From: a virus
Strand: one strand, 5' to 3'
Length of the DNA: 22,684 bases
IMG/VR virus record: IMGVR_UViG_3300006112_000056
Span: 1 to 22,684 of that record
The translations under genes and the position numbers were made by a program. Below, piece by piece: positions 1-7,164 of the stretch; position 1 is the first letter of the stretch, and every line of letters begins with the position of its first letter. The notes beneath the pieces were generated by a model. That model was not told where the DNA came from, made no database searches, and was given only the letters and a program-made list of their open reading frames with translations.

Positions 1-153
1 CTTCAATACGTCAGATGGCACATATGATGGCACCAAGGCTGCAATATAGACAAACGCAGCAAGATCGGGATTATCCTGATCTTTGAACCGACATTTCAAA
101 ATACTAAACAATTTTGCGAAATTTTCAAAATCATATTGGCCAGGCGTGTCCAT
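1..153 (-). CDS. Unknown small phage protein, C-terminus beyond left edge
   Basis: Fifty-one codons are open from an ATG at 153-151 to the window edge, beginning MDTPGQYDFENFAK and containing an aromatic/acidic stretch (FKDQDNPDLAAFVYIAALVP). The start is supported by a GGAG ribosome site about 7 nt upstream and by an ATG that overlaps the TAA stop of the preceding gene (TAATG), a usual sign of translational coupling. It probably belongs to the same transcript as the 133-residue gene upstream, driven by the sigma70-type promoter at 584-612. I do not recognise a family, and the carboxy-terminal part is missing, so no function is proposed. Confidence 0.65.
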   Translation of the reverse strand, partial: MDTPGQYDFENFAKLFSILKCRFKDQDNPDLAAFVYIAALVPSYVPSDVLK

Positions 154-554
154 TAATTTACTCCTTCCGCAAGATAAGCCTTGATAGAACCATATTTGAG
201 GTTCAGTTCATGCTCAAGAATTTCCCAACCATAGAACTTGAGTTCGTCGGTGGTGATACCTTCCGCATCAGCAATGATGTAGATGGCATCTTCGGTGGTG
301 GTCTGAACCACAATGTCACGAACTTCAAAGACGCGGGCGAGGAACTTATTCCAATTTTTTTCTTGGCGAACAGCTTCTTCTTGGTTGTGAGCATTCAGTT
401 GAACGATCAGATTCTCGAAGTCTTCGTTAAAGTCTTCAAGAGACACAAAACTCGTACCACGCGGACGGAATCCGTGAACATCTTTGAAAAGATCAGAGTA
501 GATGTCACCATCGTGCGAGTTGGTCAGCGAGTTGATGTCCGAAAGAGTAAACAT
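153..554 (-). CDS. Hypothetical phage protein with HGFRPRG motif
   Basis: This 133-residue acidic protein starts MFTLSDINSLT. I chose the ATG at 554 because an AGGATA ribosome site lies about 7 nt before it and because the predicted transcription start (about 577) lies downstream of the alternative ATG at 584. Residues around 20-35 read DLFKDVHGFRPRG, a motif I associate with small conserved hypothetical proteins of many phages. The middle is helical and rich in Glu, Asn and Gln, and the end (ELKFYGWEILEHELNLKYG) looks like a compact alpha/beta tail. No enzyme motif, signal peptide or membrane segment is visible. It has its own strong sigma70-type promoter, unlike the structural genes, so early or middle expression is likely. 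Function unknown. Confidence 0.75.
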   Translation of the reverse strand: MFTLSDINSLTNSHDGDIYSDLFKDVHGFRPRGTSFVSLEDFNEDFENLIVQLNAHNQEEAVRQEKNWNKFLARVFEVRDIVVQTTTEDAIYIIADAEGITTDELKFYGWEILEHELNLKYGSIKAYLAEGVN

Positions 555-583
555 TTGAAGTATCCTTGTGTTCCGATGCATCA

Positions 584-612
584 CTTATAATGCAGCAAAA
601 TAGCCATGTCAA
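584..612 (-). promoter_or_regulatory. Sigma70-type promoter (early-type)
   Basis: On the minus strand a perfect -35 box TTGACA (607-612) is followed after exactly 17 nt by TATAAG (584-589). Transcription would start near 577 and leave a short leader carrying the AGGATA ribosome site of the gene starting at 554. The arrangement matches host-polymerase promoters used by phages for early genes and differs from the late boxes elsewhere in the window. Confidence 0.75.
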
Positions 613-625
613 CAATTAATTTGAA

Positions 626-910
626 TTATTTTTCATCCAGAGGCATATCATAGAAAACGTCATACAGCCCATCCGGACCTTTGCGCAGGATGCCTTTGTC
701 CTTAGGATTACGAACTACCTTGGCAGTCTTTTCTTTAAATTCCCCACGATCCCATGCAGCCAGCACTGGCTCAAACCAGCACGGTTCGTCGGGCGATTGT
801 TTTACTTGATGACAAGTATATGGATCATCTTCGTATGCACGAAATGTTCCACCGGGCAGCGTAATTTCGTTATAACGCCGACCATCGGTATCTGTTTTAT
901 CAAATTCCAT
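626..910 (-). CDS. Hypothetical small protein, early-type promoter
   Basis: The 94-residue product starts MEFDKTDTDGRRYNEI and is rich in charged and aromatic residues. The ATG at 910 is preceded by an excellent AAGGAGAC ribosome site (916-923). A longer reading to 955 is possible, but it would start upstream of the predicted transcription start and lacks a ribosome site. Two Cys occur (YTCHQ and EPCWFEP), too few for a clear metal site. The middle WFEPVLAAWDRGEF and the basic stretch KTAKVVRNPKDKGILRK suggest a small soluble protein. It stands alone between its own sigma70-type promoter and that of the next gene. I do not recognise the family. Confidence 0.72.
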   Translation of the reverse strand: MEFDKTDTDGRRYNEITLPGGTFRAYEDDPYTCHQVKQSPDEPCWFEPVLAAWDRGEFKEKTAKVVRNPKDKGILRKGPDGLYDVFYDMPLDEK

Positions 911-932
911 GACTTGTCTCCTTGTTGCGTCT

Positions 933-960
933 ACTATAGCAAATAAAGAAAACATGTCAA
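933..960 (-). promoter_or_regulatory. Sigma70-type promoter (early-type)
   Basis: The minus strand carries TTGACA (955-960), a 16-nt spacer and TATAGT (933-938), immediately after the stop codon of the 185-residue gene. The predicted transcript starts near 926 and reaches the AAGGAGAC ribosome site and the ATG at 910 within about 16 nt. The -35 box begins TTGACATG, the same eight bases as in the promoter at 584-612. Confidence 0.72.
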
Positions 961-961
961 T

Positions 962-1519
962 TTATTTTTTTAATTTTTCTTTCCACTGTAGGTCTAAATC
1001 AGACCATTTGTTATCACTGAATAATTTTAAAATATTATCACCATTTGGACATTTTAAATCATTGTCACTCAGACATATATTTGAACGATTCCACCAGTGT
1101 TTACCACTAAGCGCGCTTTCGGCAACTTCTGCAACGATGCTATATCTCACTCCGTCACTAAGCATTGATCCCATTATCATGTCGGTGATCTTCATGCGCC
1201 CTTCCATGATGGAATTTAATTTCAGCAAAAGCACCATACCAAAAATTTGATCATATGGTTCTTGTGGAAGTTCACAGATTTTCATTTTTGCTGCTTTGTA
1301 TAGATTTATTGTATCTTCTTGCGTAGATTCGACAAGAACAGCATTTTGAAGTACGTTAGTAACGTAATGAACGACACGTTCCATAGCAATGTTTTGTTCA
1401 TGCATTGAGTCCGTCTCAACTAAAAAACTGAGCACGATATCATAATTGTTTATATAATATTCATTCTTAAAGTGCACTCCGCACTGAAAGAAGAAGTCTT
1501 TTTCAATTCTTGTGTTCAT
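962..1519 (-). CDS. Conserved-type hypothetical T4-like phage protein, 185 aa
   Basis: The product begins MNTRIEKDFFFQCGVHF and continues with an aromatic-rich N-terminus (KNEYYINNYDIVLSF), a helical middle (residues 40-130, with LPQEPYDQIFGMVLLLKLN and MEGRMKITDMIMGS) and a C-terminal segment with two adjacent Trp (KHWWNR). From memory, proteins with this N-terminus and the EPYDQI...LKLN..MEGR pattern recur as hypothetical proteins in T4-like phages of marine bacteria, but no function is attached to them. The start codon overlaps the end of the 81-residue gene by 17 nt, which implies co-transcription with the fibre-type gene at 2781. No membrane segment or catalytic motif is evident. Confidence 0.78.
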   Translation of the reverse strand: MNTRIEKDFFFQCGVHFKNEYYINNYDIVLSFLVETDSMHEQNIAMERVVHYVTNVLQNAVLVESTQEDTINLYKAAKMKICELPQEPYDQIFGMVLLLKLNSIMEGRMKITDMIMGSMLSDGVRYSIVAEVAESALSGKHWWNRSNICLSDNDLKCPNGDNILKLFSDNKWSDLDLQWKEKLKK

Positions 1520-1748
1520 TTTCAGACTGTATGTTAATTTTAGTGTTTAGTTTTTGTTTTTCAAACAAAGCATCCATCTTTTTACGATGTTGATTCTTAT
1601 AACTTTCCATAGCCATTTGAATCTGATGTATGAGCGGACCATTTTGTGTTCTGTGGGCGAAAGTTAATTTAGAAGTCAGACCAGAAATTACTTCTTGAAG
1701 TTCTTCAAGAGTTTTTTCTTCCAGTCCTTTAATAAATGGATGTTCCAT
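1503..1748 (-). CDS. Small helical hypothetical protein, 81 aa
   Basis: The protein begins MEHPFIKGLEEKTLEELQEVI and is almost wholly helical and charged, with heptad-like Leu/Ile spacing over residues 8-60, so a coiled-coil dimer is plausible. I recall similar short proteins (HPF.KGLEEKTLEELQ) as unannotated genes in T4-like phages. An in-frame reading extends to 1823, but that would overlap the preceding gene by 68 nt; the ATG at 1748 lies just after that gene's stop (TAA at 1758-1756) and starts at the recognisable N-terminus. The ribosome site is weak (GGTAAA), so translation is probably coupled to the upstream gene. Function unknown. Confidence 0.75.
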   Translation of the reverse strand: MEHPFIKGLEEKTLEELQEVISGLTSKLTFAHRTQNGPLIHQIQMAMESYKNQHRKKMDALFEKQKLNTKINIQSENEHKN

Positions 1749-1755
1749 GTTTAAT

Positions 1756-2781
1756 TTACCACGTTTGCAACGGTATGCGGGACCAAATTTCTGTTCCGCT
1801 GGTATAATACGAAGCGACAGCATTTCCGGTAGCAGTACTTAATGCAAAATTTGCACCATGGGTTCCACTGGTGCGGGTGGCACTTACTGCAATATTTGGA
1901 GTGCTCAGATAAGAAACATAATAGACGGTGTTTGCCACCAGCCCACCAAACACATTTCCTGTAAACACGATTGGCGCATTAACCGTAAGATTTGTCGTGC
2001 TGCTCAATGTGATTAGATTTCCAGTTGCATATGTGTTTGTAAGTGTTGCTACATTTGATGTTGAATTATAACTTCCAGTGCATACATAAACATAGTTAGC
2101 ATCAACAGCAACTGTTCCAGCGGTATCTCCCAGTGAACCATAAGGTGAAGGTGTGCGTTGTTGAATCTCAGTAGATTGATATGGGCGGTTCACGGGTTCA
2201 ACTGTAATGGTATTTCCACAATCAACCGTAGAGAATCTATACTCCAAAATGGATACATTTGCAGGTGCACTTAGTGTCGCGACGCCACCTACATTTGAGT
2301 AGTTTTCCAAAAGGGTAACACCAAAATTATTGTTTGAATTGACACATGCACTTGGCAAAGAAATTGTAGCATTGGCATTAGAGATGCTCAATCTTAACAC
2401 AACATTGCTTTCTGTATTCGTGGGTGACCAGTTTCCGAACTGAAGAATAGTATTTCCAGTAATGGCACCATACTGAACATCGGCCTGATTAACGTTAACT
2501 AACACAGTTCCGGCGATGGCATTACCTAAATTATATGTAGTTGCTCTGAAACCGCTTGTGGATGCATTACTAATCAAGGTATTAGCCATGTCATTATTAA
2601 GAACTGTATTGTTCAGCGCGGCCTTCAAAACTACTTTAGATTGCAAGTCGGTAATTTCTGTTCCAGCAGTATTCAACTGTGCAGAAATTTGCGTAAAATT
2701 ATCTCTGAATCCCTGTGTTGAATTATTTTTACCCGGCACAGGATAGTTTACATTAATTCCATTGGTATTGATCTGACTCAC
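1756..2781 (-). CDS. Fibre-type virion protein with inserted beta module, 341 aa
   Basis: The start is a GTG (2781) 8 nt after AGGA. The N-terminus, MSQINTNGINVNYPVPGKNN followed by STQGFRDNFTQI, matches a known opening of tail-fibre and neck-type structural proteins in T4-like aquatic phages; residues 30-60 continue with a short coiled coil (AEITDLQ-like). Residues 75-200 form a beta-rich domain. The end (DANYVYVCTGSYNS ... TEIWSRIPLQTW) is a conserved-looking closing motif, but residues about 240-326 interrupt it with a module containing PIVFTGNVFGG and NTVYYVSYL. That module recurs twice in the adjacent 955-residue protein. The gene has a late-type promoter box at 2806-2813. A virion role is well supported; the exact position on the particle is not. 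Confidence 0.8.
   Translation of the reverse strand: MSQINTNGINVNYPVPGKNNSTQGFRDNFTQISAQLNTAGTEITDLQSKVVLKAALNNTVLNNDMANTLISNASTSGFRATTYNLGNAIAGTVLVNVNQADVQYGAITGNTILQFGNWSPTNTESNVVLRLSISNANATISLPSACVNSNNNFGVTLLENYSNVGGVATLSAPANVSILEYRFSTVDCGNTITVEPVNRPYQSTEIQQRTPSPYGSLGDTAGTVAVDANYVYVCTGSYNSTSNVATLTNTYATGNLITLSSTTNLTVNAPIVFTGNVFGGLVANTVYYVSYLSTPNIAVSATRTSGTHGANFALSTATGNAVASYYTSGTEIWSRIPLQTW
1804..2064 (-). repeat. FGG-type beta module, copy 1
   Basis: Residues about 240-326 of the 341-residue protein: GNLITLSSTTNLTVNAPIVF, TGNVFGGLVANTVYYVSYL, then a Thr/Ser/Ala-rich end. It splits a C-terminal motif that otherwise would read continuously from YVCTGSYNS to TEIWSRIPL. Confidence 0.68.
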
Positions 2782-2805
2782 ACTTAAATTCCTAATTTGA
2801 TATTG

Positions 2806-2813
2806 TATTTATT
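2806..2813 (-). promoter_or_regulatory. T4-type late promoter box
   Basis: The minus strand reads AATAAATA, one base from the T4 late consensus TATAAATA, and ends 24 nt before the GTG start at 2781. It sits in the 56-nt gap after the 955-residue gene and would drive the 341-, 81- and 185-residue genes together. Confidence 0.6.
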
Positions 2814-2837
2814 GCTTTTAATTATTCATTACAAAAA

Positions 2838-5705
2838 TCACAAATCTAATTGTGTTGTTGTAGGTAATATTGTCTCTTGTGGAAACAGCACATAGAAATC
2901 ATATTCATTTTTTGGATTCGCGGCAGGAGTGGCGCTGGGAAGTGAAGTCCATACATGAGGATTAACTGTTGTATTATAATCATACGTATTACTTTTATCC
3001 ACAGTAAATCTATCAATCTTGAAATTTATAGTATTAAGAGTTTGTAGTTCACCTACTGGATTTAACCAATTATTCTGAATTTGATACTGAATATACTGAG
3101 CATAGGTTCCGGTGGTTCCATTTGGTAATGTGGTTAAACCGGGTAAACAATATGCAATGACCCAAGCAGGAGTAAATCCAAGAGTTGATCCGTTCTTTTG
3201 CTGACTTGACATCCAATCTGGAAGAATACCAATTGCATTTTGATCACCAAGCACATCTTCAACTTGCAGCCTCATGTTAGGTAATGAGTTTGGATATACT
3301 GTTTCTGCAAATCCCGGAGTCAGGCTTGTATAGAAATCCTTAGGATCAGTCCATGCAACAAATGACATACTTCCTATGGAATCGGTCAGAGTAACTGGTG
3401 TTCCATCTTCTGACATTGAAATTACTATTTGCGTACTGCTTAGAATGCTTACAATGTAATAGGTAGTATTAATGTTTACTCCACCAAATGGAGTTCCAAT
3501 GAAAATGATATAATCATTGACATTTAATCCTTGAGTAGATTGACATGTGATCACATTTCCTGATGATGCGGTTTGGGTTATTGTCCCATCCATTGTATTA
3601 GTGCCGCCGATATAACTAGCATATATATCTTCTTCTGAAGTATACCATGGTCCAAGATTTAAAGGAATGGGAAATGGCCATGTTACTTGCTTAGCAACGC
3701 TAATACCATAAGGAGAAACATAATTTGTTTGTGAATATGTTTGATAATTACTGTAATTCTGATTTACCGCAGGTGGATTAACAAGATTATCAACGACTCT
3801 GCTGTATACCACTTCATATACAATATTACCATTATTATCTCTGGCAACAGCAGTCTCAATGTTTCCAAGAGTGATATTTCTCCAGTAATGGTTTTCAGTA
3901 ACGGCTGCTATATATTGATCAACGTTACTTGCATTGATACCGTAAGCATGTTCATATATGACACCTTTTGCTTTACCAAAGTTTACGTCATTTGGTCTAT
4001 AGATAAAGTCTGGCGGAATAAGAGTATCATTAGTTAATAATGTGGTGAGCAAACTTCTGTCTTGCATGCTTGGTGTGCACTGAATATATAACGTGTCGGT
4101 CGGATATTCAAATTCTTGATAAATTGTCAAGGTAAACGTCTGATTGGAATTGATTACCGTTGGAAATGTTGGAGAATATGCCTGTATAGTAAAAGTGAAA
4201 GTGGTAGAAGCCCCTTGAGGCAATAAAGCTGAGGTCGGTTGATATGCCACAGTCCCTGCTATTTCACCATCACTGTATAATGTGAGGTTGGGTGGAAGTG
4301 TTCCTGATACTAAAGTATATAACAATGGAACATCTGATGTGGCTGACACACTCAGAGTGCTAACCGATCCATTATTGATTTGACCAAGATTGGAGTTTGT
4401 CACCCAAGTTATTATACCACTAATTTGGTTTGTCAACTTAAGAGAAAAATTAAATACTGGAGATGCTATACTAGTATTATTAGTTTTTACTACTTGTGCA
4501 GTAAAGTAATATTCAGTGATAGTATTTACAGTGATCATGGGAGTTCCAGTAATCCATCCGGTGTTTGGGTCACCAGTCAATCCGGCAGGCAGTCCTGTAT
4601 ATAAATAAGTCAAGGTATTATTGTCAAAATCATGCCCAAGAATTTTAAATGCAAGGAAATCTCCACTATTAAATTCATTTATATATGCATTCTGAGATGG
4701 AAGATAGGTAGCGCCATTAGAATTTGCTGGCAGAACGTAATAACCAAATTCTTGTTGATTAGAATCAAGTAAATATGTTTCTGGTCGCGTGTTATAAATT
4801 GTGGGTATTCTCGTGTTTGGTGGATTGCCCGGTCCTCCTTGGCTTGAAGGAGTATTTTGATTAATAACCGTTATGCTATAAGAAGCAATGTCAGTTCCCA
4901 ATATACTGTTAAGTTTAAGAATAAAAGAGTACGTTTGCACTATTGGTTGACCAACAGTAATTGAAGGAAGTGATGCTGACATATAACCAACCCCATTGGT
5001 CAGTGACAGTGGGCTTCCATTAACAGTGTTGGAAATAGTAAAAGTGCTTTGATCAATGATTGATAAAACATAATATGTCTGACCAGCAACTAATCCACCA
5101 AATGTTGTTCCGGAAAATACTATAGGTCTATTAATTTCAAACCCAGCAGTGCTCAGGCATATTAATTGATTATTACTGATTGCTACGATATTTGTAGTCT
5201 CTGCTTGCAGATTTACTTGAATTACAGGAGGCTGTGCATACCCGCGTATTAAACCATATTCATTTATCTCTATGCCGGGTGGAAGTCTTCCTTCAACAAC
5301 ATTAACAATTACTTCATTAGTTGAAATAGGATTATTATATGTTACTGGAAATTCTATCCAAGTACTATCCGTAGTTGTCAATAAATTTCCTGCCGGAATC
5401 GTAAATCTTGGATTTGCTGATCCCGAAATAGTAACAGATAATGTTATATCTCTAATATTTCCAAGATTATCCGTTGCTCTTACGACAAAAGAATAGGATG
5501 TGTTATCCGTTACTAAAGTTGGTATACCTGAAATTAATCCAGAAGTACTTAACCCCAGACCAGTTGGTAAATTTCCGCTGATTATTGCATATGTAACAGA
5601 AACAGCAGGCAATATTGCACTTGCTGATAACTGAAATGTTAATGATACTAAGGAAGGATAGGTTCCAATGGTTCCACTAGGTGTATTCCAAACTGGTTGT
5701 GACAT
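2838..5705 (-). CDS. Large virion protein with Ig-like (He_PIG) domains, 955 aa
   Basis: Residues 10-98 form a typical He_PIG/cadherin-like domain: an LPTGLGLSTSGLISGIPT core followed by YSFVVRATDNLGN. Related cores occur at about 140-160 (LPPGIEINEYGLIRGYA), 368-390 (GLPAGLTGDPNTGWITGTP) and 465-485 (TLPPNLTLYSDGEIAGT). Residues 539-700 and 800-900 are a non-Ig C-terminal region rich in Tyr, Asn and Trp (ILPDWMSSQQ, TPAWVIAYCLPG). Two copies of a beta module (about 167-247 and 705-786) interrupt these regions. Ig-like domains on phage structural proteins are known to give surface or carbohydrate contacts; here the protein is likely part of the tail-fibre or baseplate apparatus. It starts 8 nt after the lysozyme stop, with AAGGAT as ribosome site, so the two are one operon. 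Confidence 0.82.
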   Translation of the reverse strand: MSQPVWNTPSGTIGTYPSLVSLTFQLSASAILPAVSVTYAIISGNLPTGLGLSTSGLISGIPTLVTDNTSYSFVVRATDNLGNIRDITLSVTISGSANPRFTIPAGNLLTTTDSTWIEFPVTYNNPISTNEVIVNVVEGRLPPGIEINEYGLIRGYAQPPVIQVNLQAETTNIVAISNNQLICLSTAGFEINRPIVFSGTTFGGLVAGQTYYVLSIIDQSTFTISNTVNGSPLSLTNGVGYMSASLPSITVGQPIVQTYSFILKLNSILGTDIASYSITVINQNTPSSQGGPGNPPNTRIPTIYNTRPETYLLDSNQQEFGYYVLPANSNGATYLPSQNAYINEFNSGDFLAFKILGHDFDNNTLTYLYTGLPAGLTGDPNTGWITGTPMITVNTITEYYFTAQVVKTNNTSIASPVFNFSLKLTNQISGIITWVTNSNLGQINNGSVSTLSVSATSDVPLLYTLVSGTLPPNLTLYSDGEIAGTVAYQPTSALLPQGASTTFTFTIQAYSPTFPTVINSNQTFTLTIYQEFEYPTDTLYIQCTPSMQDRSLLTTLLTNDTLIPPDFIYRPNDVNFGKAKGVIYEHAYGINASNVDQYIAAVTENHYWRNITLGNIETAVARDNNGNIVYEVVYSRVVDNLVNPPAVNQNYSNYQTYSQTNYVSPYGISVAKQVTWPFPIPLNLGPWYTSEEDIYASYIGGTNTMDGTITQTASSGNVITCQSTQGLNVNDYIIFIGTPFGGVNINTTYYIVSILSSTQIVISMSEDGTPVTLTDSIGSMSFVAWTDPKDFYTSLTPGFAETVYPNSLPNMRLQVEDVLGDQNAIGILPDWMSSQQKNGSTLGFTPAWVIAYCLPGLTTLPNGTTGTYAQYIQYQIQNNWLNPVGELQTLNTINFKIDRFTVDKSNTYDYNTTVNPHVWTSLPSATPAANPKNEYDFYVLFPQETILPTTTQLDL
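3348..3593 (-). repeat. FGG-type beta module, copy 3
   Basis: Residues about 705-786 of the 955-residue protein. Key positions are GNVITCQSTQGLNVNDYIIF, then IGTPFGG, then TTYYIVSILSST, then a GTPVTLTDSIGSM end. The order of conserved elements (gN.I...st.gl.vn..I.F.Gt.FGG....tYY.vs) is the same as in the other two copies at 4965-5207 and 1804-2064. Confidence 0.7.
4965..5207 (-). repeat. FGG-type beta module, copy 2
   Basis: Residues about 167-247 of the 955-residue protein, with the elements NQLICLSTAGFEINRPIVF, SGTTFGGLVAGQTYYVLSI, and SPLSLTNGVGYMSASL. It lies inside an Ig-like domain, whose last strands (YSFILKLNSILG ... SYSITV) resume after it. Confidence 0.7.
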
Positions 5706-5713
5706 AATAATCC

Positions 5714-6337
5714 TTAACCGTGAGATATAGAACCGAGAGCAAGAAGATAGAGTCTTTTTCTATCTTCAATGCCAATAGTTCCACCATTAATTCTACGCGT
5801 CAACATTACAAAGTTATCAGTGTCGCAATATGCATTTAATTTATTTGCATGCCAAAACCAACCAGCAGATGCGGTTGCCCCAGCGGCAGTTTCCATATAT
5901 GCAGCAGCGTCTTCAACTGTTTTACCGATTGCAGTTGCAAAACGTGTGTAATTGTCGCGACCAGTTAACTGAATCAATCCGCGTCCATGGAATAACCATC
6001 CATCACCTGATGCTTCATTCCCGTTGCCCATGCGATTCGCATAGACACGATTGGCGATCTTTTCTGGCTGGCGTTCATATTCCATTGCTAAAGCCATTGA
6101 AGGAAAGTATTTGTGAAAGGTTTTCATCAATGATGCTGCTTTATATTTTAAATTTTCTTTGGTTGCGGTGAACCCTCCCGATTCATGTGCAACTTGTGCC
6201 ACAAACGCTGCTTCACGTTTCGGGTTTTCCAACATGTCGTAATGCTTAGCAACATCATTAAGAGGATCAACAAACATCCCAAGAGTTGCTGTGGGTGTAT
6301 GTGGACACATGTGTTGTAATAGCTCCAATGTGATCAT
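5714..6337 (-). CDS. GH19-family lysozyme/endolysin
   Basis: A 207-residue glycoside hydrolase of the GH19 (chitinase-like) fold, which in phages cleaves peptidoglycan. The catalytic Glu is E52 in VAHESGGF, with E61 (TKENLKY) as the likely second acid. The signature NRMGNGNEASGDGWLFHGRG (101-120) followed by LIQLTGRDNY and the late RRINGG (181-186) are all in place, so the enzyme looks intact. There is no signal peptide or membrane segment and no separate cell-wall-binding domain, so export would need a holin, which is not in the window. The ATG at 6337 has GAAGGA as ribosome site and a late promoter box at 6363-6370. Position among fibre genes leaves open whether it is the endolysin or a virion-borne lysozyme. 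Confidence 0.92.
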   Translation of the reverse strand: MITLELLQHMCPHTPTATLGMFVDPLNDVAKHYDMLENPKREAAFVAQVAHESGGFTATKENLKYKAASLMKTFHKYFPSMALAMEYERQPEKIANRVYANRMGNGNEASGDGWLFHGRGLIQLTGRDNYTRFATAIGKTVEDAAAYMETAAGATASAGWFWHANKLNAYCDTDNFVMLTRRINGGTIGIEDRKRLYLLALGSISHG

Positions 6338-6362
6338 TTAAATTCCTTCAATATATTAAAAC

Positions 6363-6370
6363 TATTTATC
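6363..6370 (-). promoter_or_regulatory. T4-type late promoter box
   Basis: GATAAATA on the minus strand, ending 25 nt before the lysozyme ATG. It is identical to the boxes at 13311, 16443 and 20138 and lies in the only 36-nt gap between the glycine-rich gene and the lysozyme. Confidence 0.7.
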
Positions 6371-6373
6371 GAT

Positions 6374-7147
6374 TTAAGTATAGTAAAACACGACTGCACC
6401 ATTATAACCAGAAGTTGCTGGACTTGGATATGTGCTTCCATCTGCACCTTTACCATATGGAGAACCATCTCCAGCAACGCTTCCTGTTGTACCTTCGCCC
6501 CCCACGCCGCCAGCACCGTCTGCTGCATCGCCTGACATACCATTATAGTTTGCTTGATTGCCACCTGTAGCTGAACCACCATTTCCTCCAGCACCAGTCA
6601 AAGTCGCGCTGTTGGGAGAATGTGTACCACCATATCCTTGCATAGTTGTTAATGTATAAGAATTGGATGATACGTTAGATGCTAGACCATCAGTTATTCC
6701 AGTTCCGCCTGCCCCGACAGTATAATTTATGGTTTGTCCCGAATATCCTATCACGTTATACGATGATCTAGAGTAACCACCAGCACCACCGCCGCCAGTA
6801 GAAGCACCTGTTTTCGTACCAATACCAGCACCACCGCCGCCTCCCCAAACTTCAATTACCATTGTCGCCGCACCCACTGGTATAGTTTCTGTTCCGGAGC
6901 CAGTTGTTGTATGAATATGAAGGGTTGGACTGAATGCAGTTTTTCCATATAGGTCGGCAAATGAAATGGGTCCAGAAGGAATTCCAGCAAGGGTTCTTAC
7001 GGCAGCATCATTTAGAGAAATAGTAGCATTCCCCGATCCATTATAGCCTTTACCGTTTTGATATAATTCGTATTCAATTGATTCATTTAGTCCGGATGAT
7101 TGGACAATTCCACCCAAACTGATTATTCCTGATGGTACTATCGTCAT
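6374..7147 (-). CDS. Glycine-rich tail fibre/adhesin-like protein, 257 aa
   Basis: The N-terminus (MTIVPSGIISLGGIVQSSGL) and the segment ISLNDAAVRTLAGIPSG followed by ISFADLYGK (residues 44-70) are the usual attachment region of glycine-rich phage adhesins and fibres. Residues 78-105 form a beta domain (TGSGTETIPVGAATMVIEVW) leading into glycine runs (GGGGGAGIG, GGGGAGG, GAGGNGGSATGG). It closes with SGYNGAVVFYYT, a short C-terminal strand typical of this family. Such proteins probably form polyglycine-type brushes or sandwiches at the fibre tip and determine receptor recognition; that is family-level inference. It follows the 624-residue protein after 17 nt, with GGAAC as ribosome site. Confidence 0.78.
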   Translation of the reverse strand: MTIVPSGIISLGGIVQSSGLNESIEYELYQNGKGYNGSGNATISLNDAAVRTLAGIPSGPISFADLYGKTAFSPTLHIHTTTGSGTETIPVGAATMVIEVWGGGGGAGIGTKTGASTGGGGAGGYSRSSYNVIGYSGQTINYTVGAGGTGITDGLASNVSSNSYTLTTMQGYGGTHSPNSATLTGAGGNGGSATGGNQANYNGMSGDAADGAGGVGGEGTTGSVAGDGSPYGKGADGSTYPSPATSGYNGAVVFYYT

Positions 7148-7164
7148 TATGTAAGTTCCATTTC

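Noticed and set aside
911-955. Longer start for the 94-residue gene (MFSLFAIVDATRRQV...)
   Set aside because: This region is the sigma70-type promoter and leader; the strong SD belongs to the ATG at 910.
1749-1823. Longer start for the 81-residue gene (MLSLRIIPAEQ...)
   Set aside because: It would overlap the fibre-type gene by 68 nt, and the added residues are the antisense-free out-of-frame reading of its end; the ATG at 1748 starts at the recognisable N-terminus.
6334-6594. Minus-strand frame of 86 codons crossing the end of the 257-residue gene
   Set aside because: Gln/Met/Val-rich shadow of the glycine-rich coding sequence; it would overlap both genes and the late promoter box.
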